Shown: positions 45,192-54,650 of the stretch, in pieces
How the letters are laid out: each line of letters begins with the position of its first letter
Position numbering within the stretch: the first letter of the stretch is position 1
DNA from: an uncultured bacterium
GTDB taxonomy: Bacteria; Verrucomicrobiota; Kiritimatiellia; RFP12; CAIWXQ01
Assembly (NCBI GenBank): GCA_903916675.1
Contig: CAIWXQ010000021.1
Coordinates: 1-64,000, forward strand
Direction of reading: 5' to 3'
Length of the DNA stretch: 64,000 bases
Notes under the pieces: model-generated
Databases searched by the model: none
Told to the model about the DNA's origin: nothing
Seen by the model: the letters and a program-made list of their open reading frames with translations, nothing else
Program-made: the position numbers and the translations under genes

Positions 45192-45785
45192 TCACTCCCC
45201 TGGAATGAAGAGCGTCTGGCCGGCCTTCAGGTTGTCGTCCTTCAGGTTGTTGGCCTTCCGGATCGCAGCCGGCGTGGTGTGATAGGCCTTGGCGATGTCC
45301 GCCAGTTTCTGACCGGCTTCGACTTTGTGCATGTAGCCGTTCTGTTTGACGGCCGCGTTACCGCTCTTGGTGGCGCTGGTGGCTGCAGCCATGTACTTGT
45401 TGATGCGCGCAGTGAGGTCGTCGACGATCTCCTTGCGCATGGCATCGCGCTCGCTGTGCGCCTGGTCCAACTCGCGGCGCATGGCGACGAGGTCGTCGCG
45501 CAGTTTGGCCTGGTCGCGGGACTGCGCATCGAGTCGGTCGAGGCGCTCGACTAGGCGGGCCTGCGACTGCAGGAGGCCGTCGATCTGGCTTCTGGTCGTG
45601 GCGACGTCGCGTTGCGCCTGCTGCGCAGCGAGCTCCTGGCGGGCGTTATCGGTCTTGGGTTGCTCGCCGGGCCAGTAGATCTTGCCGTCGACCGTCGTGC
45701 AGCCGGAGACCAGCAGGCCAGTCCCCAGCAGGGCGCCCAGCAGGCCGCCACGCGCCATGGAGGCGCGAATTTCAAACGTGCGCAT
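45192..45785 (-). CDS. LysM-domain lipoprotein with coiled coil
   Basis: 197 residues. Lipoprotein signal with lipobox LVSGC (about residue 29), a coiled coil (about 50-135; LVERLDRLDAQSRDQAKLRDDL) and one C-terminal LysM domain (YMHKVEAGQKLADIAKAYHTTPAAIRKANNL...GQTLFIP) that binds peptidoglycan. AGGAG lies 8 nt upstream of ATG 45785; an upstream in-frame codon is rejected. It follows rng by 76 bp on the same strand, at the end of the mre-mrd-rng block, fitting a role at the cell wall. Confidence 0.85.
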   Translation of the reverse strand: MRTFEIRASMARGGLLGALLGTGLLVSGCTTVDGKIYWPGEQPKTDNARQELAAQQAQRDVATTRSQIDGLLQSQARLVERLDRLDAQSRDQAKLRDDLVAMRRELDQAHSERDAMRKEIVDDLTARINKYMAAATSATKSGNAAVKQNGYMHKVEAGQKLADIAKAYHTTPAAIRKANNLKDDNLKAGQTLFIPGE

Positions 45786-45861
45786 GTCCGTATCTCCTGA
45801 ACTTTTTTCGCCGTCAACTCTATGCGCGCCGCTGCGGCGGCGCCATTTCAACCGTTTCCGT

Positions 45862-47457
45862 CTACAGCGTCTTGTGTTCGCCGACGGAATAGAAGACCTT
45901 GCCAGCCGCGTCGGTGACCGCGAAGGACTCCGGATGCCGCTGCGGCTCGGACTTGAAGGAAAGCATACCGGTGTACTGGCCCTGGAGATCGATCAGCATC
46001 TGTTCGTCCTCGGTACGCAGGCGCTCAAGGACCGCCGGGGCGATGTGCACCTGCAGGTCGATCTCGCGGCCGTCGAGCTTGCACTTGCGCATGATGGCGG
46101 CGGTCTGGCGCTGAATGTCGACGCTGATCGCCAGCGGCGACTTGATCAGGCCGTGGCCGCGGCAGTAGGGACAGTCGATGTACATCTGCGACTGGATGCT
46201 CTCCTCCTGGCGCTGGCGCGTCATCTCCATGAGCCCCAGTTCGGAGATGGGCAGGACGTTGGTGCGGGCGCGGTCGCGTTTGAGTGCCGCGCGCATGGCC
46301 TTGTGCACGGCGGACTGGTGCTTGCGCGCCTTCATGTCGATCAGGTCGAGCACCACCAGGCCGCCGATGTTGCGCAGGCGGAGCTGGCGCGCGACCTCTT
46401 CGACGGCCTCAAGGTTGACCTCGAGGATGGACTCCTCCTGGGAGTTCTTGTTGCCGCGGTGGCGGCCCGTGTTGACGTCGATGGCGATCATCGCCTCGGT
46501 CTCGTCGATCACCAGGTGGCCACCGGACTTGAGCATGACCTTGCGGCGGAAGGCTTCCTCGATCTGGCGCTCGACGCCGTGGTGATCGAAGATCGGCAGA
46601 TGTCCCTCATAATGCGTGATGGCATTGCGGGCGCGGCGCGAGATGCGCGCGGCCACGCCGCGGATGCGGTCGTAGGCGGCCGTGTCGTCGATCACGACGC
46701 GGTCGATCTCCTCCGTGAGCCAGTCGCGCACAATGCGCTCCACGAGGTCGGGTTCCTGGTAGACCACACAGGGTGCGGACTTGTTGCGGATGTTGTCCTG
46801 CAGTTCGGTCCAGATGTCGAGCAGGTTGCGCAGGTCGCGCACGAAGGCCGTGCTGCTGGCGCCGGAGCCGACGGTGCGCACGATCAGGCCGATGTCCTCG
46901 GGCATCTTCAGCTTCGACACGAGCCGGTCCAGGATCTTCTTGAGGCGCACGCGCTCCTTGGCGTCTCCGATCTTGCGCGACACGCCGCGCAGCCGGCAGC
47001 CGGGCATCATCACCAGATAGCGGCCGGGGATGCTGAGGTTGGCGGTGACGCGCGGCCCCTTGGTGCCGATGGGCCCCTTGGTGACCTGCACGACGATCTC
47101 CGAACCGGACGGAAATCGGCGCGAAATCTCGTCGTTCGAAATGCGCCGCCGACGCGTGGGGTGGCTCGGTTCGTCGTCCTCGTCCAAGCGCCCCTCTTCA
47201 TCGGGGAGCATGTCCCAGTAATGCAGGAAGGCGTTCTTCTTCAGGCCGATGTCCACAAAGGCGGCCTGCAGGTCGTGCTCCAGGTTCTGGATGCGCCCTT
47301 TGAAGATGCTTCCCACCAGGCGTTCCTCGGTGGGATGCTCCACTTGGAACTCCTCCAGCTTGCCGTTTTCCACCACGGCCACGCGCGTCTCGAGTTTCTC
47401 GGCATTCACGAGAATCTCACGTTTTGGCGTCTTGCGCCGGAACCAACCGAACAACAT
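45862..47457 (-). CDS. rng: Ribonuclease E/G family endoribonuclease
   Basis: 531 residues. 5'-sensor endonuclease for mRNA decay and rRNA/tRNA processing. N-terminal S1 domain (VGSIFKGRIQNLEHDLQAAFVDIG, about 48-71), RNase H-like/5' sensor part, the DNase I-like catalytic domain with the metal-binding Asp residues in IAIDVNTG and LDLIDM, and the Zn-link CPYCRGHG. No long disordered scaffold follows, so RNase G rather than RNase E by size. An acidic insert (DEEGRLDEDDEPSHPTRRRRIS) lies in the S1 region. Genes for rng follow mreBCD in many bacteria; here rodA is 72 bp upstream. Confidence 0.94.
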   Translation of the reverse strand: MLFGWFRRKTPKREILVNAEKLETRVAVVENGKLEEFQVEHPTEERLVGSIFKGRIQNLEHDLQAAFVDIGLKKNAFLHYWDMLPDEEGRLDEDDEPSHPTRRRRISNDEISRRFPSGSEIVVQVTKGPIGTKGPRVTANLSIPGRYLVMMPGCRLRGVSRKIGDAKERVRLKKILDRLVSKLKMPEDIGLIVRTVGSGASSTAFVRDLRNLLDIWTELQDNIRNKSAPCVVYQEPDLVERIVRDWLTEEIDRVVIDDTAAYDRIRGVAARISRRARNAITHYEGHLPIFDHHGVERQIEEAFRRKVMLKSGGHLVIDETEAMIAIDVNTGRHRGNKNSQEESILEVNLEAVEEVARQLRLRNIGGLVVLDLIDMKARKHQSAVHKAMRAALKRDRARTNVLPISELGLMEMTRQRQEESIQSQMYIDCPYCRGHGLIKSPLAISVDIQRQTAAIMRKCKLDGREIDLQVHIAPAVLERLRTEDEQMLIDLQGQYTGMLSFKSEPQRHPESFAVTDAAGKVFYSVGEHKTL

Positions 47458-47529
47458 GTCGTCCTCTCTCTCCGGGGCGCCGCTGGGGCAGCCCCTGTTT
47501 GGTCACACACTTCCTCTTCCGATCCGCGC

Positions 47530-48744
47530 CTAGAACCGAGGCGCAGACTGGCGGCCGTGGATCGCCACGCTTTGGACGAATCCCATCGCCGCCATCATGG
47601 TCAACAGGCAGGTGCCGCCGGAACTGATGAACGGCAACGGCAATCCCGTCACCGGCAGCAGTCCGACCGTCATTGCGATGTTCACGAACACATGGCAGAA
47701 CATCATCACGGCCACACCCACGCATAGCAGTTTTCCGACACCGTCGGGGCAGCCGAAGGCCACGGTCAGCACCGCGCCAATAACCAGCGCATAGAGCGCC
47801 AGGATCGTCATCGAGCCCGCAAACCCCGCCTCCTCAGACAGCACGGAAAAAATAAAATCGTTGAATGATACGCGCGGCGGCAGATACCCCAGCAGGTTCT
47901 GATCTCCCTTGCAGAAACCCTTGCCCCACACCCCTCCCGAACCGACGGCAATTTCGGATTGCCGCTTGTTCCAGGAGCCGTAGCCCCGATTGTTTTTCGC
48001 TCCCTTTTCGAACTCTCTTTCCGGAAAAAGGAAATGCGCCACCCGCTCCTGCTGAAACCCCTGCAGCCCGGTCATCACCTGAAGCCGGGAATCGTGGGTT
48101 TTCTTGTCGACCTCCCACGATTCGGCAATCGCCACGGCGGAAAGAACCCAGACGACCGCCGCCACGCCGATGGCAACCGTCGTCCAGAACGCCCGCGGCG
48201 ACACGTTGGCGACAAACAACATCGCGAAGACGGTCGGCACAAACACCAGCGCCGTGCCCAGATCGGGCTGCTGCAGCACCAGCGCTACGGGCACCGCCAA
48301 TACGCCCAGCGCCGCCAGAAAAGCGGCAGTGCCGCGGGGCGCATCACGTCGGCCCAGAAACCAGGCGAGAAAGAGGATCACCGCCAGTTTGGCAATTTCC
48401 GATGGCTGCACATGGAACACCCGGCGTTGCGCGCCCATGTTGACATCACCAAACACCAGCACTGCCACGAGCAGGGACAGGGTGCCTAGATAAAACACCC
48501 ACGTTCCGCGCAGCAGCGTCCGGTAGTTGACACAGGCCAGCGTCAAATAAACTGCCAGCCCGACCGCCGCCACCTGGGCGTGGCGAAGGTAGAGACCCTG
48601 CACCGCTTTCTCGTCCCGGATCGAACAAGCACTGTAGATAAACGCCGTGCCGATGGCCACCAGCAGGCACAGGCCGACCAGCAGCACCCAGTTCAGGTGG
48701 CGCAGTGCGCCGAGCGGAGACCAGGGGCGGGCAACCGTGTTCAT
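47530..48744 (-). CDS. rodA: Rod-shape SEDS glycosyltransferase RodA
   Basis: 404 residues. Polytopic peptidoglycan polymerase working with PBP2 in the elongasome. About ten TM helices; the SEDS signatures HVQPSEIAKLAVILFLAW, FVPTVFAMLFV and the C-terminal LPLPFISSGGTCLL (Ser-Gly-Gly) are intact. The large extracellular loop (about residues 205-285; NNRGYGSWNKRQSEIAVGSGG) has the Gln/Ser region typical of RodA. ATG 48744 overlaps the mrdA TGA by 4 bp (ATGA), implying coupled synthesis. Confidence 0.96.
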   Translation of the reverse strand: MNTVARPWSPLGALRHLNWVLLVGLCLLVAIGTAFIYSACSIRDEKAVQGLYLRHAQVAAVGLAVYLTLACVNYRTLLRGTWVFYLGTLSLLVAVLVFGDVNMGAQRRVFHVQPSEIAKLAVILFLAWFLGRRDAPRGTAAFLAALGVLAVPVALVLQQPDLGTALVFVPTVFAMLFVANVSPRAFWTTVAIGVAAVVWVLSAVAIAESWEVDKKTHDSRLQVMTGLQGFQQERVAHFLFPEREFEKGAKNNRGYGSWNKRQSEIAVGSGGVWGKGFCKGDQNLLGYLPPRVSFNDFIFSVLSEEAGFAGSMTILALYALVIGAVLTVAFGCPDGVGKLLCVGVAVMMFCHVFVNIAMTVGLLPVTGLPLPFISSGGTCLLTMMAAMGFVQSVAIHGRQSAPRF

Positions 48745-50552
48745 GTGGCGTCCGCCTTTCCGCCGGCCGCGATCTCGTCAGCAAAGATCGTCAGCAGCAC
48801 GCGCTGCAGGCGCGGCCCCACCGTAAGGCCGCCGGTTTGCGCCTCCTCGACCACCATGACAGCCACCACGCGCGGCGCCTCAGCCGGCGCGAAGGAAATC
48901 ATCCACCCGTACTTCTTTGGCTGGCCGTCCACGCGATACTGGGCCGTGCCGGTCTTGGCCGCGATGGTCAGCCCGGAGACGCGCACGCGGTGGCCGGTCC
49001 CCTCTTCGCCGCTGACCACGTCGCGCATGGCGGAGCACACAAACACGTTTGCCGACGCAGGCCAGCTGGCGCGGCTAATGACCTCACCCTCGTCGCTGTC
49101 TCCGCGCCGCAGGAGCCGCGGCTGCAGCACGCGCCCGCCGTTGGCCAGCGCCGCCGTGGCCACGGCCATCTGCAGCGGCGAGACGAGCAGATCCCCCTGC
49201 CCGATCGCCACGTTGCAGGTGTCGCCCACGGACCACTCCTCGTGCTGGCGCGCCTGCTTCCAGGCAGCAGTTGGGAGCAGGCCCGCGGCTTCGCCGGGAA
49301 GGTCGATCCCTGTACGCCGCCCCATCCCCGCCTGCTGCGCGATCGTCCAGATGGGCTCGTATCCCATATCGCGGGCCACGGAGCAGAAATAGACGTTGCA
49401 GGAGACTTCGATGGCCTTGCGCATGTCCACCACGCCGTGGCGTTCGCCGTTCGCGCACTGGATGAGGCGGTTGCCGAGGTGGAAGGAGCCGTCGCAGACG
49501 TGCGTGGTGATGGCGGGTTGGTCGCCCAGCGTCAGGGCGGCCAGCGCCACGAAAGGCTTCATAGTGCTGCCGGGCGGATAGACGCCCGCCAGGGCGCGGT
49601 TCAGCAACGGGCGCGCGGAATCATCAAGCAGCGCCTGCCAGAGCTCTGGCGCGGGGGCCGGTGAGAGCGCGTTCGGGTCGAATGTTGGCGCGCTGGCCAT
49701 AGCCAGGATATCGCCATTGCGCGGGTCCAGCACCACGCCCGCGCCGCGCACGCCGGCGAGCACGTTCTCAAGCGAGGCCTGGATGCCGCTGTCGAGCGTC
49801 AGCGTGAGATCGCGCCCCGGCACGGGCTGCCGCGCGGTCCATTCGTCATGGCGGTAGCCGACGGCATCCACGCGGATCAGTTGCCCGCCGGGCAGGCCGC
49901 ACAGGAGATCGTCGTATTCTTTCTCCAAGCCGGCACGCCCCTTGAGACCGGGGAGCTGGTAGTGAAAATCCTCGGCACGCGCCGCCTCGGCAAGGTCGCC
50001 GCGGCCGACGTACCCCAGCACGTGCGCGGCCAGTCGCCCCTGCGGATAGAGTCGCTCCGGCTGCACAAAGATGTACACGCCCGGAAAGTTCGTGCGGCAC
50101 TCGACCAGACGGGCCAGCGCAGCATCGTCCAGATGCGCCCAGACGATCAGCGGCAGCGGCAGATTTTTGCGGATGTGCTCCTCGATGCGATGGCGCGGAC
50201 AGGCGCGCGGGATCTGGAGTGTCTCGGACAGGCGGTCGAGCTCGATCTCCGCAGCGTTGACCGTGTTACTCCAGCGCCCCGGGCGGCGCAGTTCCTCCAG
50301 ATAGAGCGCCACGCAGTAGTTGGGTTGGTTGTCCGCCAGCAGGCGGCCACGGCGGTCGAGGATGCGGCCGCGCGGGCTCGGCAGCAGCACGCGACGCACG
50401 CTCTGCTTCGTCTGCCGCTGCTCGTAGTCCCAGGACTGCACGACCTGCAGATGATAGAGGCGCACGCCCAGCAGGACCAGACCTGCCAAGAACACCACGC
50501 CCAGCAGCGCAAGTCTCCAGTTGTTAAAGTGCTTTGGTTCGTGCAGGTCCAT
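48741..50552 (-). CDS. mrdA: Penicillin-binding protein 2 (elongation transpeptidase)
   Basis: 603 residues. Cross-links peptidoglycan with RodA. One N-terminal TM (LALLGVVFLAGLVLLGVRLY, about 15-34), the pedestal/dimerisation domain (RGRILDRRGRLLA), then the transpeptidase with SxxK as STMK (YPPGSTMKP), SxN as SCN, and KTG as AKTGTAQY. ATG 50552 is preferred; a GTG at 50576 is in frame, but its codons lie in the GGTTCA repeat. Preceded by a repeat-filled 119-bp gap after mreD, unlike the tight mreC-mreD and mrdA-rodA junctions. Confidence 0.95.
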   Translation of the reverse strand: MDLHEPKHFNNWRLALLGVVFLAGLVLLGVRLYHLQVVQSWDYEQRQTKQSVRRVLLPSPRGRILDRRGRLLADNQPNYCVALYLEELRRPGRWSNTVNAAEIELDRLSETLQIPRACPRHRIEEHIRKNLPLPLIVWAHLDDAALARLVECRTNFPGVYIFVQPERLYPQGRLAAHVLGYVGRGDLAEAARAEDFHYQLPGLKGRAGLEKEYDDLLCGLPGGQLIRVDAVGYRHDEWTARQPVPGRDLTLTLDSGIQASLENVLAGVRGAGVVLDPRNGDILAMASAPTFDPNALSPAPAPELWQALLDDSARPLLNRALAGVYPPGSTMKPFVALAALTLGDQPAITTHVCDGSFHLGNRLIQCANGERHGVVDMRKAIEVSCNVYFCSVARDMGYEPIWTIAQQAGMGRRTGIDLPGEAAGLLPTAAWKQARQHEEWSVGDTCNVAIGQGDLLVSPLQMAVATAALANGGRVLQPRLLRRGDSDEGEVISRASWPASANVFVCSAMRDVVSGEEGTGHRVRVSGLTIAAKTGTAQYRVDGQPKKYGWMISFAPAEAPRVVAVMVVEEAQTGGLTVGPRLQRVLLTIFADEIAAGGKADAT

Positions 50553-50561
50553 GTCAAAAGC

Positions 50562-50659
50562 GGTTCCGTGGTTCACGGTTCAGCGGTTCAGCGGTTGACA
50601 ACAATAGGGTCGGAACGATCACGCCAACCGTGAACCGTTGAACCCGAAACCGTGAACCC
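50562..50659. repeat. GGTTCA-type facing repeats between mreD and mrdA
   Basis: Left arm CGGTTCCGTGGTTCACGG onwards (50561-50597), right arm CCAACCGTGAACCGTTGAAC onwards (50624-50659). Units GGTTCA/TGAACC with 6-9 bp spacing. It separates the mre and mrd parts of the cluster. Confidence 0.75.
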
Positions 50660-50671
50660 TTGTGCATAAGA

Positions 50672-51187
50672 TCAGTACACTCCATGGACGGATTCAGTCC
50701 GTTTCACATTCCCCGCCCATCGATCCAGTGTGCGGAAGAGAGCAAAAGCCGCCGCACCGGCAACCCCGCCGGCCGGCAGGAGCAGCGCCACGTCGCCGAC
50801 GGCGCGCCAGCCGTTGTCGGGCATGGCCAGACGCGCCCAGGCAAGCTGCCACAAGGCCTGCAGCGGCGCCATGACCGTTGCGGCGACTACCACGCCGGGA
50901 AAAGCGCCGTCCAACAGCATCCGGCGCAGCGGCCGCTGCGCCAGCGTCAGCAGCAGCAGAAAGGTGGCGGTGCAGGAATTGGGAAGGCCTCCTGCGCTGT
51001 CGGTAAGCCAGCCAGCCCAGATCGCAACCGTCATCGCAGGGACCAGCGGGCGGTTGAGCGCGCAGTAGATCGCCACAGCGGACAAAAACGGGATCTTCAG
51101 CGGCGAACCGGGCATGCCGGGGAGCAGATTCTGCACGGCGGCGCTCAACGCCAGCGCGATCAGCAGCACGGGAAGGTCCATCTTCAT
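50672..51187 (-). CDS. mreD: MreD-like membrane protein
   Basis: 171 residues with about five TM helices (LPVLLIALALSAAVQNLL; FPGVVVAATVMAPLQALW). MreD is poorly conserved; identity rests mainly on size, topology and position directly after mreC, whose stop codon overlaps this ATG (51187) by 4 bp. Elongasome scaffold component. An alternative ATG at 51181 is in frame. Confidence 0.82.
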   Translation of the reverse strand: MKMDLPVLLIALALSAAVQNLLPGMPGSPLKIPFLSAVAIYCALNRPLVPAMTVAIWAGWLTDSAGGLPNSCTATFLLLLTLAQRPLRRMLLDGAFPGVVVAATVMAPLQALWQLAWARLAMPDNGWRAVGDVALLLPAGGVAGAAAFALFRTLDRWAGNVKRTESVHGVY

Positions 51188-52041
51188 GGCCGCCCCTCCG
51201 TCCGCCGTGCCAGCACGAGCACGATTTGCAGGTTGCCGAGGTCCGCGGCAGGCATGACCACCGCTTCGCGGTACAGATTGGCGGCGTCGACCGCCGTCTC
51301 CAGCACGCAACCCACCGGGATGCCGCGCGGGAAGACGCCGCCCAAGCCGGAGGTGACAAGGCGCGTGCGTGGCGCAACTTCCACGTCGCGCTTGAGAAAA
51401 CGCAGACGCAGTGGGTCGATCACGTACAGCAGCCGGAGTTCACCCTCGCCGAGGGTGTGCCCACCGCCACCGCATAGCACGCCGCGCACCGCGTCCATGC
51501 CGGCCGGCGGCGGATCCAGTTCGCACGCCACCTGGCTGTTCGGGTCTGAAATCAGCAAGACGTCGGACGTGTGCGGCGTGACACTCTCGATGCGCCCGAC
51601 CAAACCCTCGGCCACCAGAACCGGATCGCCTGGTTGCAGACCTTCCAGGCGTCCCTTGCCGATCCGGATCTGGCGTTGCCAGCCAGTAGCTCCGCCCCGG
51701 GACAGCACGGGGCAGACCGCGATGCGGCAGCCAGACGGCGGCGGAAAATTGAGCGCGGCGCGCAAGCGGCGATTCTCGTCAGCCAGCGCCGCCAAGCGGG
51801 CGACATCCAAGTGCAGCCGCTCGACGTCATCGGCAAGTTCGCGATTGCGGACCGCCAGATCGGCCCGCCGGAGCACGCCGGCAGCGGGAGCGACCAGGTG
51901 CAGCCGCGCCCAGGCGACCGCGTTTTCGAACGGGTAGACGACCTCGCGCGCATCCAGCAGCAACCGGGAGGAGAACCATCCCGCCACCACCAGCATCAGG
52001 CTGAGAGCCAAGAGTCCGTGCCAATATTTCGCCGATTTCAA
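51184..52041 (-). CDS. mreC: Rod-shape-determining protein MreC
   Basis: 285 residues. Bitopic periplasmic scaffold that activates PBP2. TM helix at about 9-28, a coiled-coil dimerisation segment (LADDVERLHLDVARLAALADENRRL), then the two-barrel MreC domain (VLVAEGLVGRIESVTPHTSDVLLISDPNSQV in parts; GLGGVFPRGIPVG). The start codon is TTG at 52041 with GGAG about 10 nt upstream; no ATG fits upstream of the TM helix. mreB is 82 bp upstream. Confidence 0.93.
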   Translation of the reverse strand: MKSAKYWHGLLALSLMLVVAGWFSSRLLLDAREVVYPFENAVAWARLHLVAPAAGVLRRADLAVRNRELADDVERLHLDVARLAALADENRRLRAALNFPPPSGCRIAVCPVLSRGGATGWQRQIRIGKGRLEGLQPGDPVLVAEGLVGRIESVTPHTSDVLLISDPNSQVACELDPPPAGMDAVRGVLCGGGGHTLGEGELRLLYVIDPLRLRFLKRDVEVAPRTRLVTSGLGGVFPRGIPVGCVLETAVDAANLYREAVVMPAADLGNLQIVLVLARRTEGRP

Positions 52042-52123
52042 CCCTGATCCACTCCAACCGGCCGCCTGCGGGCGGCCGGATCTACAGGGAGAAACGGCTC
52101 ACGGATAAATCAATCTCGAAGGG

Positions 52124-53158
52124 CTAGCGCCGCGCTGCCGCGCGGGAAAGAAAATCCATCTCGTTCAGCACCACGCCCGTGCCCTCGGCCACGGCGCTCA
52201 TCGGGTCGTCGGCCAGGTGCACCGGCAATCCCGTCTGTTCGGCGATGAGCTTGTCCAGCCCGCGCAATTGCGAGCTACCGCCAGCCAGCACCATGCCGCG
52301 GTCGACCAGGTCGGCCGACAGCTCGGGCGGGCATTTCTCCAGCGTGATGCGAATGGCGTCAACAATCGTGGACACCGGTTCCTGCAGCGCCTCCCGGATC
52401 TCCTCAGACGTGACGGCGATGGTCTTGGGGAGGCCAGCCACCAGATCGCGGCCCTTGACCTCCATGCTCTTCTCTTCGCCCGTCGAATACGCCGAGCCGA
52501 TCTCGATCTTGATCTGTTCCGCGGTCCGCTCTCCTATCATCAGATTGTACACCCGCCGCATGTACTGCACGATGCATTCGTCCATGGCGTCACCGCCAAC
52601 CCGGACACTTCGCGAGTAAACAATGCCGGCCAGCGAGATCACCGCGACCTCACAGGTGCCGCCACCGATATCGACAATCATGTTGCCGGCCGGTTCGGAC
52701 ACGGGCAACCCCACGCCGATGGCAGCCGCCATCGGTTCCTCAATCAGAAAGACCTCCCGTGCACCAGCGTGCCGCGCAGATTCCTGCACGGCGCGCTTCT
52801 CGACCTCAGTGATGTCGCTGGGCACCGCAATGAGGACACGCGGCGGAATCCGGATGGGGTTCGTGTGCACCTTCCGGATAAAGTACCGGATCATCGCCTC
52901 AGTGATGTCGAAATCCGCGATGACACCGGATTTCATCGGGCGGATGGCCACGATGTTGCCCGGTGTACGCCCCAGCATGCGCTTGGCTTCCTCGCCCACG
53001 GCCAGAATACGCTTTGTGCCTTCCTGAATCGCCACCACCGACGGCTCGCGGATCACAATCCCGCGGTCCTTGACGTAGACCAGCGTGTTCGCCGTGCCCA
53101 GATCAATGCCGATGTCGTTTGTGAACAGACTCAGAAATTTATTCCACTTGTTCCACAT
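52124..53158 (-). CDS. mreB: Rod-shape-determining actin homologue MreB
   Basis: 344 residues. ATP-dependent filament that positions the elongasome. Phosphate-1 motif [25 protein letters not shown], phosphate-2 motif [15 protein letters not shown], and the adenosine motif [17 protein letters not shown] are intact. The short amphipathic N terminus ([11 protein letters not shown]) suits membrane binding. ATG 53158 chosen by homology; only a weak GGAAAG precedes it. First gene of the minus-strand wall cluster, divergent from serC (193 bp). Confidence 0.97.
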   Translation of the reverse strand: MWNKWNKFLSLFTNDIGIDLGTANTLVYVKDRGIVIREPSVVAIQEGTKRILAVGEEAKRMLGRTPGNIVAIRPMKSGVIADFDITEAMIRYFIRKVHTNPIRIPPRVLIAVPSDITEVEKRAVQESARHAGAREVFLIEEPMAAAIGVGLPVSEPAGNMIVDIGGGTCEVAVISLAGIVYSRSVRVGGDAMDECIVQYMRRVYNLMIGERTAEQIKIEIGSAYSTGEEKSMEVKGRDLVAGLPKTIAVTSEEIREALQEPVSTIVDAIRITLEKCPPELSADLVDRGMVLAGGSSQLRGLDKLIAEQTGLPVHLADDPMSAVAEGTGVVLNEMDFLSRAAARR

Positions 53159-53258
53159 TGCGCGAATCTTTCCGAAACGTGCCAAACGCCCCCGTAGGAA
53201 ATACGTAGTGTGTCTACAATGACGCATTTGTTGGGATCGGGTCAAGGCGAAAGCGCGA

Positions 53259-53288
53259 TTGACTTGGTGTCGGATGCAACGGTATTGT
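53259..53288 (+). promoter_or_regulatory. Promoter candidate of serC
   Basis: TTGACT (53259-53264), 18-bp spacer, TATTGT (53283-53288), 63 bp before the serC ATG. On the other strand TTGACC (53245-53240) may belong to an mreB promoter, but its -10 is poor. Confidence 0.5.
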
Positions 53289-53351
53289 GCGCATGCCGGT
53301 TTGTGCAGCCTCTCCCCACCGGCGGGAGCACGAAACGCGAGGAGCTCGATC

Positions 53352-54428
53352 ATGGCGCGTGCATTCAACTTCTGTGCCGGTCCGGCAATCCTGCCGCTGG
53401 AGGTTCTTCAGCAGGCGCAGGCCGAGTTGGTGGATTACCAGGGCACGGGCATGTCGATCCTGGAGATGTCGCACCGTGGCAAGCAGTACGACGCTGTCCA
53501 TCAGGAGGCCACTGCCAACATCCGCGAACTGATGAACCTGTCGGACGACTACGCCGTGCTCTTCCTGCAGGGCGGCGCCAGCCTGCAGTTCGCCATGGTC
53601 CCGATGAACTTCCTGCCTCCCGGCGCCACCGCCGACTACGTCAACGCTGGCAGCTGGGGCTCGGCGGCCATCAAGCAGGCGCGCCTGCTCGGCAACGTAA
53701 CCGTGGCTGCAGACTGCGAGAAGGAGATCCCCACCCGCGTCCCTGACGCCGCGGAGCTCAAGCTCACCCCCGGCGCTGCCTACCTGCACCTCACCTCCAA
53801 TGAGACCATCTCCGGCGCGCAGTGGAAGGCCTTCCCGAAGCCCGCCGCGCCGCTGGTCTGCGACATGTCCTCGGACATCCTCTCACGTCCGGTGGACTAC
53901 CGGCAATTCGCGCTGATCTACGCCGGTGCGCAGAAGAACCTCGGTCCGTCCGGCGTCACGCTCGTGATCGTGCGCAAGGACCTCGCCGAAAAGGCCGCCA
54001 AGACCATCCCGGCCATGCTGCGCTACCAGACGCACATCGAAGCCGAGGGGATGTACAACACGCCGCCCTGTTACAGCGTTTACATTCTGGCGCTCACCAC
54101 GCGCTGGCTCAAGAAATTCGGGCCGGCGAACATGTTCCAGCGCAACCGCGACAAGGCACAGCTGCTCTACCACACCATCGACGCCTCCGGGTTCTACCGC
54201 GGCACCGCGAAGAAGGAATGCCGCTCCGACATGAACGTCACCTTCCGCCTCCCCACCGCGGAACTCGAGGAACGCTTCTGCGCCGAGGCGACCAAGGCCG
54301 GCCTCAGCCAGCTCAAGGGGCACCGCTCCGTCGGCGGCGTGCGCGCCTCGATCTACAACGCATTCCCCGTCGAGGGCGTTCAGGCGCTGGTCGCGTTCAT
54401 GAAGGAATTCGAAAAGCGCAACGGATAG
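53352..54428 (+). CDS. serC: Phosphoserine aminotransferase
   Basis: 358 residues. PLP enzyme that makes 3-phosphoserine from 3-phosphohydroxypyruvate (serine and also pyridoxal pathways). Begins [15 protein letters not shown]; the PLP Lys is in [28 protein letters not shown] and the C-terminal [15 protein letters not shown] are typical. GAGGAG lies 6 nt before ATG 53352. Monocistronic: own promoter and a strong terminator at 54453. Confidence 0.97.
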   Translation: MARAFNFCAGPAILPLEVLQQAQAELVDYQGTGMSILEMSHRGKQYDAVHQEATANIRELMNLSDDYAVLFLQGGASLQFAMVPMNFLPPGATADYVNAGSWGSAAIKQARLLGNVTVAADCEKEIPTRVPDAAELKLTPGAAYLHLTSNETISGAQWKAFPKPAAPLVCDMSSDILSRPVDYRQFALIYAGAQKNLGPSGVTLVIVRKDLAEKAAKTIPAMLRYQTHIEAEGMYNTPPCYSVYILALTTRWLKKFGPANMFQRNRDKAQLLYHTIDASGFYRGTAKKECRSDMNVTFRLPTAELEERFCAEATKAGLSQLKGHRSVGGVRASIYNAFPVEGVQALVAFMKEFEKRNG

Positions 54429-54452
54429 CTTTCGCCAACGCGAAATCGATTG

Positions 54453-54490
54453 GCAGAAACCCGCGGAGCAATCCGCGGGTTTCTGCTTTT
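54453..54490 (+). terminator. Terminator after serC
   Basis: GCAGAAACCCGCGGA (54453-54467), loop GCAA, TCCGCGGGTTTCTGC (54472-54486), then TTTT. 15-bp perfect stem. Confidence 0.92.
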
Positions 54491-54540
54491 GCACCCAACG
54501 TGGTGAAAGTGTCCCGCCTGCCCCGAGTCCACGCGCGAAT

Positions 54541-54565
54541 ATGCACCTTAAAGCACCCGGTGCAT
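54541..54565. promoter_or_regulatory. Dyad upstream of ackA
   Basis: ATGCACC (54541-54547), 11-nt spacer, GGTGCAT (54559-54565), just before a weak promoter (TTGCGC 54580, 17 bp, CAGAAT 54603). A possible operator for the acetate operon. Confidence 0.4.
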
Positions 54566-54650
54566 CATTTTCTTCTCTCTTGCGCTGCAGCGCGGCACAA
54601 GGCAGAATAAAGCATCGTTGTTGCAGTTGTTGCAGGAGGATTTTCTGCGT

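Noticed and set aside
45682-47727. 681-codon open frame antisense to rng and the LysM lipoprotein
   Set aside because: Shadow of rng; composition typical of antisense GC-rich frames.
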